This document shows positions 21,946-33,767 of a stretch of 64,000 nucleotides of DNA, in pieces. The stretch is taken from contig BCHX01000003.1 of assembly GCA_001599755.1 (NCBI GenBank), forward strand, positions 1,671,015 to 1,735,014. The letters are read 5' to 3'. Source of the DNA: Gliomastix tumulicola (taxonomy: Eukaryota; Ascomycota; Sordariomycetes; Hypocreales; Bionectriaceae). Every line of letters starts with the position of its first letter. The stretch's first letter is position 1. Both the position numbers and the translations under genes were made by a program. Under the pieces are notes generated by a model that saw only the letters and a program-made list of their open reading frames with translations, was not told the origin of the DNA and ran no database searches.

Positions 21946-24900
21946 CTAGTCATCATCATCGTCCATGTTGAAAGGATCATCGCTTTCCTCGTCATCGTCC
22001 TCGTCCACCTGCATGGATGAGTCCTCGTCAATAACGATAGGTCGACGTGCAGCTGCCGCACGACCAGGGCGGCTGCGAGCCGCAGCTCGAGGGGCCGGCG
22101 ACTCAGGCTCTTCCATCTCTTCATCAGAATCATCACCAAGTGCTGACTTCTCGACCGCCTTCTTCGCCGCGTATGCCTTGGCCGCCGGTGACAGCATTGT
22201 CTGCTTGAGACTCCCTGCGGCCTTCTTGGCAGGCACATCATCCTTAGCCTTGCTCTTCGCTGCGGCAGGGCGCCCACGAGCCTTCTTTGCCACCAAGAGA
22301 CCGGGTGGTTCAGTGGACGATGACTTTGACTTGGGCGCAGGCTTGGACTTCGCCACTGGTGCTGGCGAGGGCTCGTCGTCATCCGACAGGAAGCTATCGA
22401 TGTCATCTGCCTTGGCTGACTTGTGAGGCGAAGGCTTGGCCAGCATCTCGTAATTAGTGTCGTCGACACTGTCATCATCTAGCACCCTGGAGGCCTTCGA
22501 CTTGGTCTTGGAAAGCCCATGACTCGACTCAGGCCGGCTCATAGCATACAGGCTGAGTCTGCCGGGGGTATCGGCGGATTCCTTGCCAATGCCCTTAACC
22601 AAGTCGCCGACGTCCTCAAGCATCTTGTCGTCGTCGTCGTCACCCTCGTCGCTGCTATCAACGGCGAAGTAGCTCTTGGCCTTCGAGACAACTGCACGCT
22701 TGGTTCGCGAAGGCTCAGGCTCAGGCTCAGGCTCGGGCTCCTCAGAAGCCGACAATGACGCCGATGCAGCGGGCGCTGGCTTGGCTTTGGGTTTCTCCTT
22801 GGCTGCAGGCTTGCTTCTGCTCAGAGCTGCGAAATCGTTGTCTGAGAAATCATCCTCCTCTTTTGGCTTGACCTCGGGCTCCTTCTTCGGTTTCGGCTTG
22901 GCACTAAACATCTCCGCAAACCGTTGGGAGCTCTTTGTCTCAACCTTGACGGCAGCAGCCTTACCCTTGGCCTTGCTCTTCTTCTCAGGCTCATACTCGT
23001 CCTCGTCCTTGGGCTTGCGTCCGCGGCCGGCTCCTATCTTCTTGGACGCTCGGCGGCCCATGCGACGAATGTTGGTCTGGATCTCTGCATCGATTCGCAT
23101 CTGCTCATCCCAGACCTCCATGAAAGCATCGAGGTCCCTGCACCAAAGGTCTTTCTCGCTCAGCTTAGCCAGGGCGTCATGCTCGCCCTTCTTCTTGGCA
23201 ATGGCTTCCTTGAGCTTCTCGAGGCGCTCAGCGGTAAGCGAGTAGATCGGCATCTATAAATTTGTTAGTATAGGCATCGCCCATGTGGCTGAAAAGGTGT
23301 CTTACAGAGAGAAGGTAGTCATAATCGCGCGACCCGCCACCGGCGGCAGCATCATCCTCTTCATCGTCCTTGTCTGACTGATTGATCTCATCCTCGAGCG
23401 TCTTCTTGTTGGCATCCACTCCACGAGGGAAAGCCTCGTACTTCCGCTCGCGGAGCTCCTTGACAAGGACAGCTTTCTTCTTCTTGCCAACAATAAGATC
23501 GCCATCAATGATCTCCTGGATGAAACGTGCCTGGTTCTTGAGCTTGCGGTATTCAGCGTGGTACACGCCAAGCCAGTGCTCCTGTGACATTGTATCAGTA
23601 CCTGTCTCATCCATCCCAACCGGGCGTCGGCAAACATACCTTGCGTGCAGCGTACAGTGCAAGCCGGTGCACAAAGTACTCCTCCAGGATCTGTTCGACC
23701 TTCTCATACCTGCGGATCTGTCCACGAGCGTCGAAGGCGACCAAGTTCGAGGTGGCGACCTGCTTCTGAAGCTTGAAGCGCTCCAGAATGCCTTCCTCCA
23801 AGACCTTGCCCATGTGCTTCTCATCAACGGCAATCTCGAAGTGAACAGTCTTGTGGTCGTTGAACTCCTTGTAGTCCTTGATCCAGGAGGGGCCATCGAC
23901 ACCGCTGATGATCTTCTCCAGACGAGCTTTGAAATCATCAGTCCAGACGCGGATAGGAAGCTCTGTGATGACGACCTCGTTGGGGTTTTGCTCGTTCTGG
24001 TAAGCCACACCATTGAACTTGTAACGATCTGGGGCAGCTTCTTCGGGAGATCCCTTCCAGCCACGGAACCAAGGCATCATGGTCTCGAATGGCTTCTCCT
24101 CAGAGTCTTCGTCATCCAGGCGACCCATGCGGCGTCGCAAGTTCTTGATGATGTCGACTGGATGGTAGTTCGGAATGTTGGTGCTCCAACCAGTACCGAT
24201 ACCATCCGCGCCATTGACCAGGATCATGGGGATAACAGGCGCATACGTGGTCGGCTCAATCCTCTTGCCATCCTCCTGCTGGAAGCCCAGGCAGGGCTCA
24301 TCCAAGGCACTGAACACCTTCCGTGCAAAGGGGGACAGACGAGTGAAGATATAACGCGGGCTAGCCGCATCAGAACCACCAGCAAGTCGGGAACCGAAGT
24401 TACCGCTGGGCTCCAAGATGTTCACGTTGTTCGAGCCAACGAAGACCTGAGCAAGGCCAATGATTGTCTGCTGAAGAGAAATTTCGCCGTGGTGGTACGC
24501 TGTTTGTTCAGAGACATAGCCAGACAACTCAGCAACCTTCTTGTCCTTGACCAGGTTCCGCTTGAAACAAGCGTACATGACCTTTCGCTGACCAGGCTTC
24601 AGGCCGTCGACAATTGAAGGGATGGAACGCATGTTGTCGGCCATGCTGAAGAGGATCAGCTCCTTGTTGACAAAGTCGTTGTAGGAAATGGCCTTGGTCG
24701 AGTGGTCCAGGAAAGTGCCGGGAACAAAGTTGCCAAGCCACTCCTTTCTCGCATCAGCCTTCTTCTTGGAGAATGCCAGATCGAAAAGCTCAGCCTCCTC
24801 TGGCTTCATGGTGTCGAACTCCTTCAAGTGATCATCCAGCTTGGTGAAGTAGACTTGGGCGTCCTCGTTGGAGCTGGTTCCCAGACCCTTGTAGTACTTG

Positions 24901-27314
24901 CTCTCCCATTTAGTGAGCTCGCTCTTGTGTTCTTCTTTCCACTCCTCATACTCGGGCTGGGTAAAGAAAGTCTGGAGCTTCTTGGGCTTCTTTGGATCGC
25001 TGCCTTGCCACACCTTGACGATGGGTGTGACGAATTCCTGAAGAAACTCGGGGATCTTCAACAGTGATGGGAACTGCACTTGGAGGAAGTTGATGAGAAG
25101 ACCCTTGATATGGCTACCATCGTAATCCTGATCGGTCATGATCATGAGATGGCCATAACGAAGACCCTTGGTGTCAGTGTAGACTTGCTTGTGCTTGAGA
25201 CCAAGGAACTGCTTGATGTTTTGAATTTCTTGGTTCTTGGTGATCTGGTCGATGGACGCATCACGGACGTTGAGAAGCTTTCCACGGAGCGGGAAAACAC
25301 CGATTCGATCCGGATCCAGAATAGCACGACCGGAGACGGCCAGACCTTTGGCGGAGTCACCTTCTGTCAAGATCAGGGTGCACTCATGTCCTCGGCGAGT
25401 GCCAGCCAAGTTTGCCTCGACCAGCTTTGCGTTGCTCACGCGTGAGCGCTTGCTGCCGTCGCTCTTGGCCATCATCTTGTCTGCCTTCTTCTCTGCGAAG
25501 TCGAGAATGTTCTGAATAGCCTCAGATTTGCCGACCTTCCTGAGGAAATCTTCCGACAGGACGCACTTTTCGCCACCAAACTGGCTCGGCTTTGTGGTGA
25601 GCTGCTCCTTCGTCTGGGACGTGAAGGCTGGGTTGTTGACCAGACATTTGATAAAGACAAAGATGTGATTGCGCAGATGATTCTGCTTGAGACTGTGGCC
25701 CTTTTTCTTCTTGTTCAACTGCTTCAGAAGAGAAGCCGTAATCTGGTCGGCGATGAAGTTGACATGAGTTCCTCCGGACGTGGTGGCAATCGAGTTGACG
25801 AAGGACACCTGCTGGAATGTCCCGTCCGAGACTGTGAAGCCGATTTCCCAGCGAGGATGGGACTTGTCACTGTCAATCTCGACAGTGCAAGTGGCTGGAA
25901 CACCCTCCTCCATCGTCCTCTCGTTGGCGATGGCCTTGGCATACAGGTTACAGTACGCCTTGAAGTCCTTCAGTTTGATCTGCTCTCCATTGAGGAAGAC
26001 CTTGACGCCCTTGACGGTACCGGCCATGTCGTAGACTCGCCGGAAGAGGAGAGCTTCAAGCTGGTCGTCAATGCCCTCCGTCATGCCAAAGCGAGCATAG
26101 TCAGGCTTGAAGGTGACGCGGACAAAGTCGGCAGTCTTGCTCGAGGTGATCTTGTGCTTGCCCATCTTTTGCATGTTGTCGGTCCAGGTCTGCTTGTACC
26201 TCTTGCCATTCTCACTGTCCTGGCACTCCAGTGTGAACTCGGTGCTGAAGACATTGCAAAGCTTCGCACCATAACCGTTTCGACCACCAACAGTCTTTTG
26301 TTCATTGTCGTCGAAGTTGGAACCAGCAAGCAAGTGGCCGAAGATGAGCTCAGGAATGTAGATGTTCTCCTTCTCGTGGATTACGACAGGAATACCCTTG
26401 CCGTTGTTTTCCACGCTGATCTCGCCGGTGGCTCTGTCGATGTTGATCTTCATGTGCGTCATGTCGCCGTTGCGTTGCTTGTTGTCTGCGGCGTTGACGA
26501 GAATCTCGTCGAAGATCTTGTAGAAACCGGGCACGAAGGAGACGGTCTTGAACTCCATGAGCTGGGTCTCCTTGTTGTACACCCACATCTGCTGATCCGT
26601 CTTCTCTACCGATCCGATGTATGTGTCGGGACGCTTGATGATGTGCTCCAGCTGTGTGAGCTTCTGGTAGGTCTCGGTCGCCGTCTTCTTGGACTTGGGT
26701 GCCGAGGGCGCAGGCTCGTCGATGATCATGCTGTCGTTCTCCAGCTCTGCCAGAGGAACGCCCGATGACTTCTTCGGGGGGGGCGCCTTCTTCTGCTTCT
26801 TGGCGCTCGGCGGTGTGTTGGAGAGTCCGGAGACGATGTCTGATTCTCCATCACTCTCGACAGCAGGTCGCTTCTTCGGCGCCGCCTTCGTCTTGAGTGT
26901 GGTCTGTGTCATCTTCTTCGGCACGGCGCGGCTAGCCGCTGCCTTCTTTGCGGGAGCGGCCTTCGTCTTCTTCTGAATGTCCCAATGCGTTAGCCTTGTG
27001 GTCACTAGACCTGGGTGGTCTGGGGGAGTGAAGTTGAACATGTTGCGCAAGGGGGGGGATTAGGTCGAGGGCGGAGAGAAGGGGAAAAGCTTGGGTATGC
27101 AGCAGTCTCAAGGTGGGGTGAAATCGTGGCAATGTGTGATGAAAACAAGGTCAGGATGCGGGTGAATCGCACGAGGCCCAAGAGGCTATTGAATTGGGGA
27201 GACCGTGGAAGTGGTAGTGATGTGAGGGCGCTGGAAGGTGGTACTAACAGGCTCAGGGACGTAGCCATCAGACTCGTCCCCTCCCATGCTGAACATGGAA
27301 GCGTCCGAATCCAT
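21946..27314 (-). CDS. TOP2: DNA topoisomerase II
   Basis: Type IIA topoisomerase passes one duplex through another using ATP. Exons 27314-27249, 26972-23640, 23581-23306 and 23253-21946 give 1660 residues. The short first exon encodes MDSDASMFSMGG and ends at donor GTTAGT. The GHKL ATPase domain has NNGKGIPV and GGRNGYGAKLCNV (about 250), and the TOPRIM domain has LTEGDSAKG (about 559) and MTDQDYDGSH (about 638). The breakage-reunion active tyrosine is in SPRYIF (about 895). The C-terminal 400 residues are charged, with K-rich nuclear-localisation patches, many S/D/E clusters and an acidic end. Intron 1 is 276 nt and contains GCTAAC before its acceptor. It is the longest gene here and is essential in fungi. 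Confidence 0.95.
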
Positions 27315-28822
27315 GTTGCGAGAGGTATTCAAATAGCGAATGTGCGGTCCAGGTTCGTGTCGTCTAACAGTCGTCGGCGGGAGTGAATGGTACACAGCGG
27401 GACATGGGAATGAAGGTGAGGCTCGAGTATAAGTCAGTCGAGTCCAAGCTCGAGGCAACAGTCGCGCGGCGGCAAGTCGCGAAAATACAGCTGACGGCAC
27501 AATCTGTGCCAGAATGGCGGCTTGCTCAGCGCTTTTAAAAACAAGATGCAGTCGAGAAAAGAGCGTTACCCAGCGGCATGTGACGGGACGCCGGCTGTGT
27601 TGGATGCTGTTGCCTGTGGTCGATGGATGGGCGGCGATGTTTGGATTCAACAGGCTTCCCTCCCGTTGCCCGGATGCACTTTCCTCACTGTAAACAAATA
27701 ATTCTGACACGCGGGCGTCGCGTTGTGCCCCGCTGTGGCTGAACCTTATCACACAGCCACTATTCATGCGCCGCCAGATCACATGATTCGGCACTTTTGG
27801 CTACCCTAAACCGACTACAGATCTCAGCGCGGCCTTCACCTTGGTGAGACACAGGCGATGCACAAGAAAAACTGCAAGAGCAGTTGTTCACGGCTTTATC
27901 CTTCCGTGTCCTCAGCTCGAGTCCGAGACTTAAAACAGAGTGTCTACATTGGGGCTGCTGCTGGGTCGGAGGGAGGGGCGTCATTGGCAGCTCCTGCGGC
28001 CCGGCCGGTACAACCAACGCTACAGTACACAAAGAATCACTCCATGCGGCGGTTCGTGACTGTGTGTTTAGTCTTTGGAGGACCCGAAGTCAAGGCAAGT
28101 TCGCACTACCATTGTCAATCATGTCACTGGCTGGGCTTATAGGAGAGGATTCCCACGGTTGAGGCGGTGGCATAGTTCCAACGTATCGAGGGAAAGCCTA
28201 GATCGCCTCTACGCACAATTCTATCGAGTCTGAAACTTGAGACCCGGATGGCGGTTGGACTTGACGGGGCGCTGTACTTGAATCACGGGGGGGCTCCTGA
28301 CGAACATGTTCGTTCCAGATGAACCAAACCAATCAACGCCGCCCGCCCCCCGTGCGACCAGCATCACGGCCCTTTGACAAGTGACATCTGAATCAGGACA
28401 AGGGGCAAAGAGGGCAATGCTCCGAGGTCGAGGTGCCCAGCCGCTTCCGCCGAGCACCAGGCCAGTCCCACGGACTGTGCGAAGGAGTGTCGCTGATGAC
28501 TCGCCTTCAACGGTCCCGTGTGACACTCGAGGGACCTGGGGAGGAGGCGCTGTCACTGGATTCCTGATTCATGTGTATCCCTTCGAGGGTGTGTGTCATG
28601 GCTTCCCATCACACTTTCGAGTTCTGGTGACTGGGCGCTCGGCATCTCCAGGTCGATAGACTGGCACTGCGCCTAAGGGACGTTAGGTGCTAGCAAGGGT
28701 GCGAGGCGAGAGCCATTCAGTCTTCGCTTCTAGAACAATAAGCTCATTTAACAAATTTCAAGCGTGGATCACTTCCTCGAGAGAAGGAAGACCAACAATG
28801 TTGATTTCGCGGAGATTGGCCT

Positions 28823-28859
28823 CGTGAACGGGTTCACGGGTTGCTCCCGACCCGTCGGG
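28823..28859. repeat. Two adjacent short inverted repeats
   Basis: CGTGAAC-GG-GTTCACG at 28823-28838 and CCCGAC-CC-GTCGGG at 28846-28859 are perfect dyads with 2-nt centres, 7 bases apart. They could be transcription-factor sites for dimers or hairpins; no function is known. Confidence 0.6.
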
Positions 28860-29033
28860 TTCGCCCTGGTATGTACGGCTTCTAGTGGAAGTGAAGGAGA
28901 GACGCGCGAAGACCGCGGCAAAAGCATTTTAGTAGAAAATCACAATGAGAATCGAAGTAGATACTTAAAAATCCTCCGTCGATGAGAAGTTTGGACGATC
29001 GTGAGACAAGACGAGTTGCTCAGTTTCAGGGGA

Positions 29034-29081
29034 GGGGGGGGGGGGGGGGGGATGGCTGGGTTGATATCCGTGATGTACAAA

Positions 29082-29174
<93 letters not shown>
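29034..29174. repeat. Long poly-G homopolymers (18 and 93 bases)
   Basis: Positions 29034-29051 are 18 consecutive G, and 29082-29174 are 93 consecutive G, separated by 30 ordinary bases. This could be a real G-quadruplex-forming tract or a sequencing/assembly artefact (two-colour chemistry reads lost signal as G). The open frames through it are not genes. Confidence 0.95.
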
Positions 29175-29176
<2 letters not shown>

Positions 29177-31090
29177 TCGATGCTGTGTCTTGAAACCCCA
29201 AGCACAAGAGACGGAAACAGGTGATTAGCTCGAAAGCAATCAGGACTAGTGTGTGCGTGTGCTTGTACCCCGCCGGGGAATTATCAGTATATTTCATTCC
29301 TTCTTTGTTGTTTTTTTAACCCCCCTCCCCCTTCTGCTAGGCCTGACCCCTGGACGGTTGCACAGCGTCGAGCTAGTACGTTTGTGACCGTCTCTCATGG
29401 CCCTTGCTGCGGTCCAGGGCAGGACAATATGGTGCCAGAGCAGACAAAAATGGATTATGAGAGACATCACAATTTACCGGGAGAAAGTTAATTTTGTTCG
29501 AGCAGCTTCGTCGCGGCGATGCCGACAAGTAGGCAGATATGTGGTGGAGCAGGCCCTCACGAGGCTAGCCATCACTTCTTCTAGAACAGAGATAGAGATC
29601 TTCCTTCTTGCCCCTGGCATGAATAAAAACAGGGCTCTCACCGATATGCTGACGACACCCACACTCACCGAAGACGATGCATTCATGTTGGGAATAAAGA
29701 CCGATCGGAGGGGCGGTATGTGGCCAACCCCTGCCCTGCTTTGTGTAACCCCAGACGGGCCCTTCCTCCAGCCTCCCCCCAGCAAGCAAGCAAGCCCTCA
29801 GCTGCCGTTACTGCATCAATTTGGGCTCCCGTCTTCTGCCACCATCCGTCCTAGGTCTTCTCCTTTTGGACGGACTGAGCTCATCTGAGAAAGGGCGCCT
29901 CCACGCTGTCCAACCAGAGCTGAACTTGGCCATGTTTGATTCCTCCCCCTGGCCGGCCGCCCGTCCTCTTTTTCTGCTCCCTCACAGACTCACGGCGTCC
30001 ATTTCCGTAGCTCTCTGTCTGCACGGACTGTGCTGCGCCCCGTCAACGAGAGCGCGAGCCGTCACCGCACAGCTTGCTGCTATTGTTAGGTAGTGTCTGT
30101 CGCCAGGTTAGGGTTAGTACCAAATATGGCCTTGCGGCGGTGGGTGGCACTGAGCTAGCACGGCACCCGTGTGATGGGGGGAAAAAAAGGTGCCAGAAGC
30201 AAGTTCCCGTGAGGAGGGAACATGAACAAGCCAGGGTATCCTGTATCTTGTCTCCCCATCAGTAATCTCCTGCCCGCCGCCACTCTTTGCTTGGGGCTCG
30301 CGGGAAGCCCAGAAATCTCCTGGTAGCTCAAGGTGGTGTTTGGCAGCCGGCGGCCCTGCTTCCTACTGCGCACTGACTTGGTGCCCGGGCTGGGCTTCTG
30401 GACGCCCGTTCTTCTCCTCTCCCAACGTTCTGACGGTGAACATGGCAGAGATATTTCCCCCCCAAGTATACTTGCCCTTCCTCTGGTGGAGTTGTTATTC
30501 ATTGCGGTCCGACGGATCAGGTAATGAGGTGTAGTCTTGTATCTCGTCACTCTTTGCTGCTTCTCTGCCCCTCCTCGTCCTCTTCTCCTCTTCGCTGCCA
30601 TTCTCTTTGCCTTCCACATACGATGTTGGGCTGCATAATATAGCACAGCACAAAGTCGATGCTGCCTTCACCGCTCCCAGTCTCAGCTCACGATGTGGAT
30701 GGCCTCCGTAATCAGCTCTCGTCACATTTTCCAGGCTCTTCTGTCACATGTGGCTTGCCTACCAGAGCTATAGCTCTACATGATCAGCTCTGAAGGTGGG
30801 TACAGCAGCAAACGACCGTCCTCTTATTTTCCTTCCCTCGCCTGGAGCAAAAGGTCTCTGAGTCCGTGAGCGTAAGGACTAGTGATTCTTGACCGACTTT
30901 CACGGCCAGTCCGGGGCCTCCTCTCCTCTCCCCCCCCCCCCCTCCCCTTTCCTCTTTCATTCTGTCATATTTGCTCGGCTGGCTGGCTGGTGATAGGACG
31001 AGGCTGCCACCCGACCCCTGCTTCCAGAGGCCTCAACTGGTCAGCATCCGGCAATAGGTCGCCGTTTCTTTCAGCCAGCCCGGTTCTCGT

Positions 31091-31222
31091 CTGTTTGTCT
31101 GTCTGTCTGTCTGGCGGTCTTCTTGGGAACTTGTCACTGTCCTTTCTGACTCTATCCCCCCTCGGCGTTTGGTCTGACTACAAAAAGCCTGTATTCCTTC
31201 CTCTCTGTCTGTCTGTCTGTCT
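31091..31222. repeat. Two CTGT microsatellites in pyrimidine-rich leader
   Basis: Tandem TGTC/CTGT units occur at about 31091-31113 and again at about 31205-31222, inside the C/T-rich region upstream of the APSES-type start codon. Confidence 0.7.
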
Positions 31223-31424
31223 CTTTCTTCTCTTCCCTTTGCCCGTCTACTTATATCTGAATCATTGCTGCTCTTCTCGCATGTTTAGCACATGGTGTGG
31301 CGATCTACACCATCTTCCGTCCCCCGACCTCCTCTCTTCCGCACAACGATCTGATCCCCTCCCTCTCCCCCCTCTCCCCCCCTCTCCTGCGTCTTCAATG
31401 ATCGTACCAGGCGCTCCCTTCACG

Positions 31425-33356
31425 ATGGCAGCAGACCGCAGCATCCTCCCCATCCAGTCCATCCTCAACCGGACCCCGCCGACGACGCGCCCACGGACCC
31501 CTCGCTCGCCGCCGCGCTCGGCCTCAGACCCTTCCTCGCCGGCGTCCGACCTCCACGAAGCCACGGCGGCGCTGACCCCGACGGCGGACGGCCGGCTCGT
31601 CCAGCGCGCGGGGGCCAAGAAGGCGAGGGACTCGAGCGACCTGTCCTACACGGTGCCGCAGGGCCCCATCAAGTACCCCCCCTACGAGGACCTGGAGGCC
31701 GACCAGCTGCAGCTCGTGTCCGTCTTCGACGTGAAGCCGTTTGGGCAGATCAGCCAGTGGTGCGCGCATATATCGTATAGCAGCGACAAGAAGGATGTGT
31801 TTGAGAAGACGGGCAGGGAGAGTTTCCATGGTGAGTCTGGATTGTCCCTCGTCGTCATCGTCGTCGTCGTCGTCGTCGTCGCCGTCATCGGACGTTGCTT
31901 GGTCAAGGAGTGATGATTAACGCAGAGTGTTCAGTTTTCGTGTATCAGTTCACGGATCCCGGTGACGGACAGTCTTACGATGTCATGTGGGATTATCTGG
32001 GTGGCTTCGTCCGCATCAGCCCCTTCTTCAAGTGTCGGAAGCACAAGAAGGTAAGCATCCCATCAGCATATCCCCAGACTCCCGCCGCCCCCCCCTTTGT
32101 CGCCGTGACACTGACCATCCGTCGCTTCGTTCCAAAAGACAGGACCGGCCAAGATGCTCGATCTGAACAAGGGCCTCCGCGAGGTCACCTTCCACATGAC
32201 GGGCGGCAACCGCATCGCCCAGGGCTACTGGGTGCCCTTCCACTGCGCCAGAGCCGTCTGCGCGACCTTCTGCCATCCCATCGCTGGCGCCCTGATCCCC
32301 ATCTTCGGCCCCGCGTTCCCGCAGGACTGCGTTGCTCCCGGCTCGCCGCGCTTCGGCCGCATGGTCATCGACGAGCGCATCGTGAAGGAGGCCAAGCACG
32401 AGATCGCGGCGTACCGTCACGCCAGTCTGACCATCTGCTCGCGGAACAACTCCGTCACGAGCCATCCGCGTCGACACCACCACTCCCTGGATGCCATGAG
32501 GTCCGGGAGCAGCCTGCTTCCGGCCTTTGACCCCCAGCATCAACATCAGCAGCATGCTCGCCACAGTCACTATCATAATCCGTACCCTCATCATTATGAT
32601 AGCCGAGGAGACATGGCCTACTTCCATCCTCCTCCTCCTCCTCCTCCTCCTCCTCCGCACCATACCATGCCCTGGAATCAGAACGCCGAGGCCGACGATG
32701 GACGATACCCTTCGCATATGGGATCTGCTTCTGTCTTCACGCCCGTCAACCCGCAGATGATGAGACCCGATCCTATGCGCGCCATCCACCCCCAGCTGGT
32801 CTTGGAGTCTCAGCAGCGCGAAAATGGTCGTCATCCGTCTCCGCCTCCGGCGTACAAGCGCGTTATGCCTTCAGCAGAGCAGCCCATGCGCCAGCGACTC
32901 GAGAGTGACGCCCCCCCTCACAAGCGCGCGAGACTCCAGCCGCAGATGCCCATGAAGAAGCAGCAGGACATGCAGAGATTCGGCCGTCCAGGCGCTGCCA
33001 CGCCGCCGCCCTGGCACGACACTCCCGGCCATGCCTCGTCGAATATACACCCGGCCCTCGCCGCTGCCTCCAGCGTGCCGCTCGTAGACCGAAGAGTCGA
33101 ACGAGGCAGCCAGCCCCCCGGCGAGAAGAAGAAGAAGAGGAACCCGCTTCCCGAGCGCAGACATGCAGCGGCCCCGGACCGCCCGACCGAATACACAATG
33201 GAAGAGCTCCAGGCGGCCCAGGTCCTGGCCAACATCACCCAGCCTCATCCTCCTCCTCCTCCTCCAGCAGCCCCCGCCGCCGAGAAGAAGAGCAAGAAGC
33301 AGCAGTCCAAGCCCGACAGGGCTCCCGTTCCCCGGAAGCGTGCTAGATCTATATGA
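31425..33356 (+). CDS. APSES/KilA-N-type DNA-binding protein, possibly Xbp1-like
   Basis: Exons 31425-31830, 31926-32050 and 32139-33356 give 582 residues with consistent phases; the last acceptor (CCAAAAG) is weak. The start at MAADRSILPIQS has A at -3 and G at +4; an ATG 27 bases upstream is in poorer context. The region at about 135-255 matches the fungal APSES/KilA-N DNA-binding fold: VMWDYLGGFVRISPFFKC, AKMLDLNKGLREVTFHMTGG, QGYWVPFHCARAVCATFC and IAGALIPIFGPAFPQDC. The rest is low complexity: H-rich, a run of ten prolines, and basic nuclear-localisation clusters (EKKKKRNPLPERR, PRKRARSI). It is likely a nuclear transcription regulator; the target genes are unknown. The pyrimidine-rich upstream region suggests a long 5' UTR. 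Xbp1 kinship is inferred from the PIFGPxFPxDC signature. Confidence 0.82.
31850..31881. repeat. GTC/CGT trinucleotide repeat in intron 1 of the APSES-type gene
   Basis: About ten CGT units, some with substitutions, fill much of the 95-nt first intron (31831-31925). The intron stays in frame with exon 1 until near its end, so retention would add a valine-rich stretch. Confidence 0.75.
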
Positions 33357-33767
33357 AGACCCGAACACTACGCTAGGGCCAGTCGAATTTCAAGTTTTGG
33401 GACGGACGGTGGCATCAGTCTTTTTCTTGAAGCATTCTGTTCAAATAACAGTTGGAAGCATCAAAGTTAGCGAGGCGATTCTGGCGTTAAGCGCATCTTT
33501 ATGCTCTTTTTCTTTTTCTTTCTTTTTCTCTCATTATCCATAATATTTCTTTTGTCTGGCAGATCGAAAAAAAAGGGGGGTAGGATTCAGGGGATGGGGG
33601 AACTTGAGTTACAGTTATCCAGATACCCACGAGAAAATGGAAAAAAGGACATATGATTAGGAACCTTTCACTTAGTAGTATTTCTCATTTCGTCCTTGGT
33701 CTCGCTGGATGTGAGCCATACGAGGACTATCCAATTCATCTATTCGTCAAGTGTCATCTGGCCCAGC
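33357..33767. other. Convergent intergenic region APSES-type gene/CNS1
   Basis: Short 3' UTR spacer of 0.4 kb with T-rich runs near 33500; no gene is seen. Confidence 0.5.

Larger units (their letters stand above)
27315..31424. other. 4.1 kb divergent intergenic region TOP2/APSES-type gene
   Basis: This is the largest gene-free stretch. It contains an inverted-repeat pair (28823-28859), G18 (29034-29051) and G93 (29082-29174) homopolymers, and a pyrimidine-rich leader with CTGT repeats (30900-31400) before the APSES-type gene. Short open frames show no family resemblance. The frames crossing the G run are poly-glycine artefacts. Confidence 0.6.

Noticed and set aside
23382..26768. Long open frames (367 and 411 codons) antisense to TOP2
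   Set aside because: Shadow frames of a highly conserved gene; no domain is seen.
28965..29297. Poly-proline or poly-glycine open frames over the G93 tract
   Set aside because: Created by the homopolymer itself.
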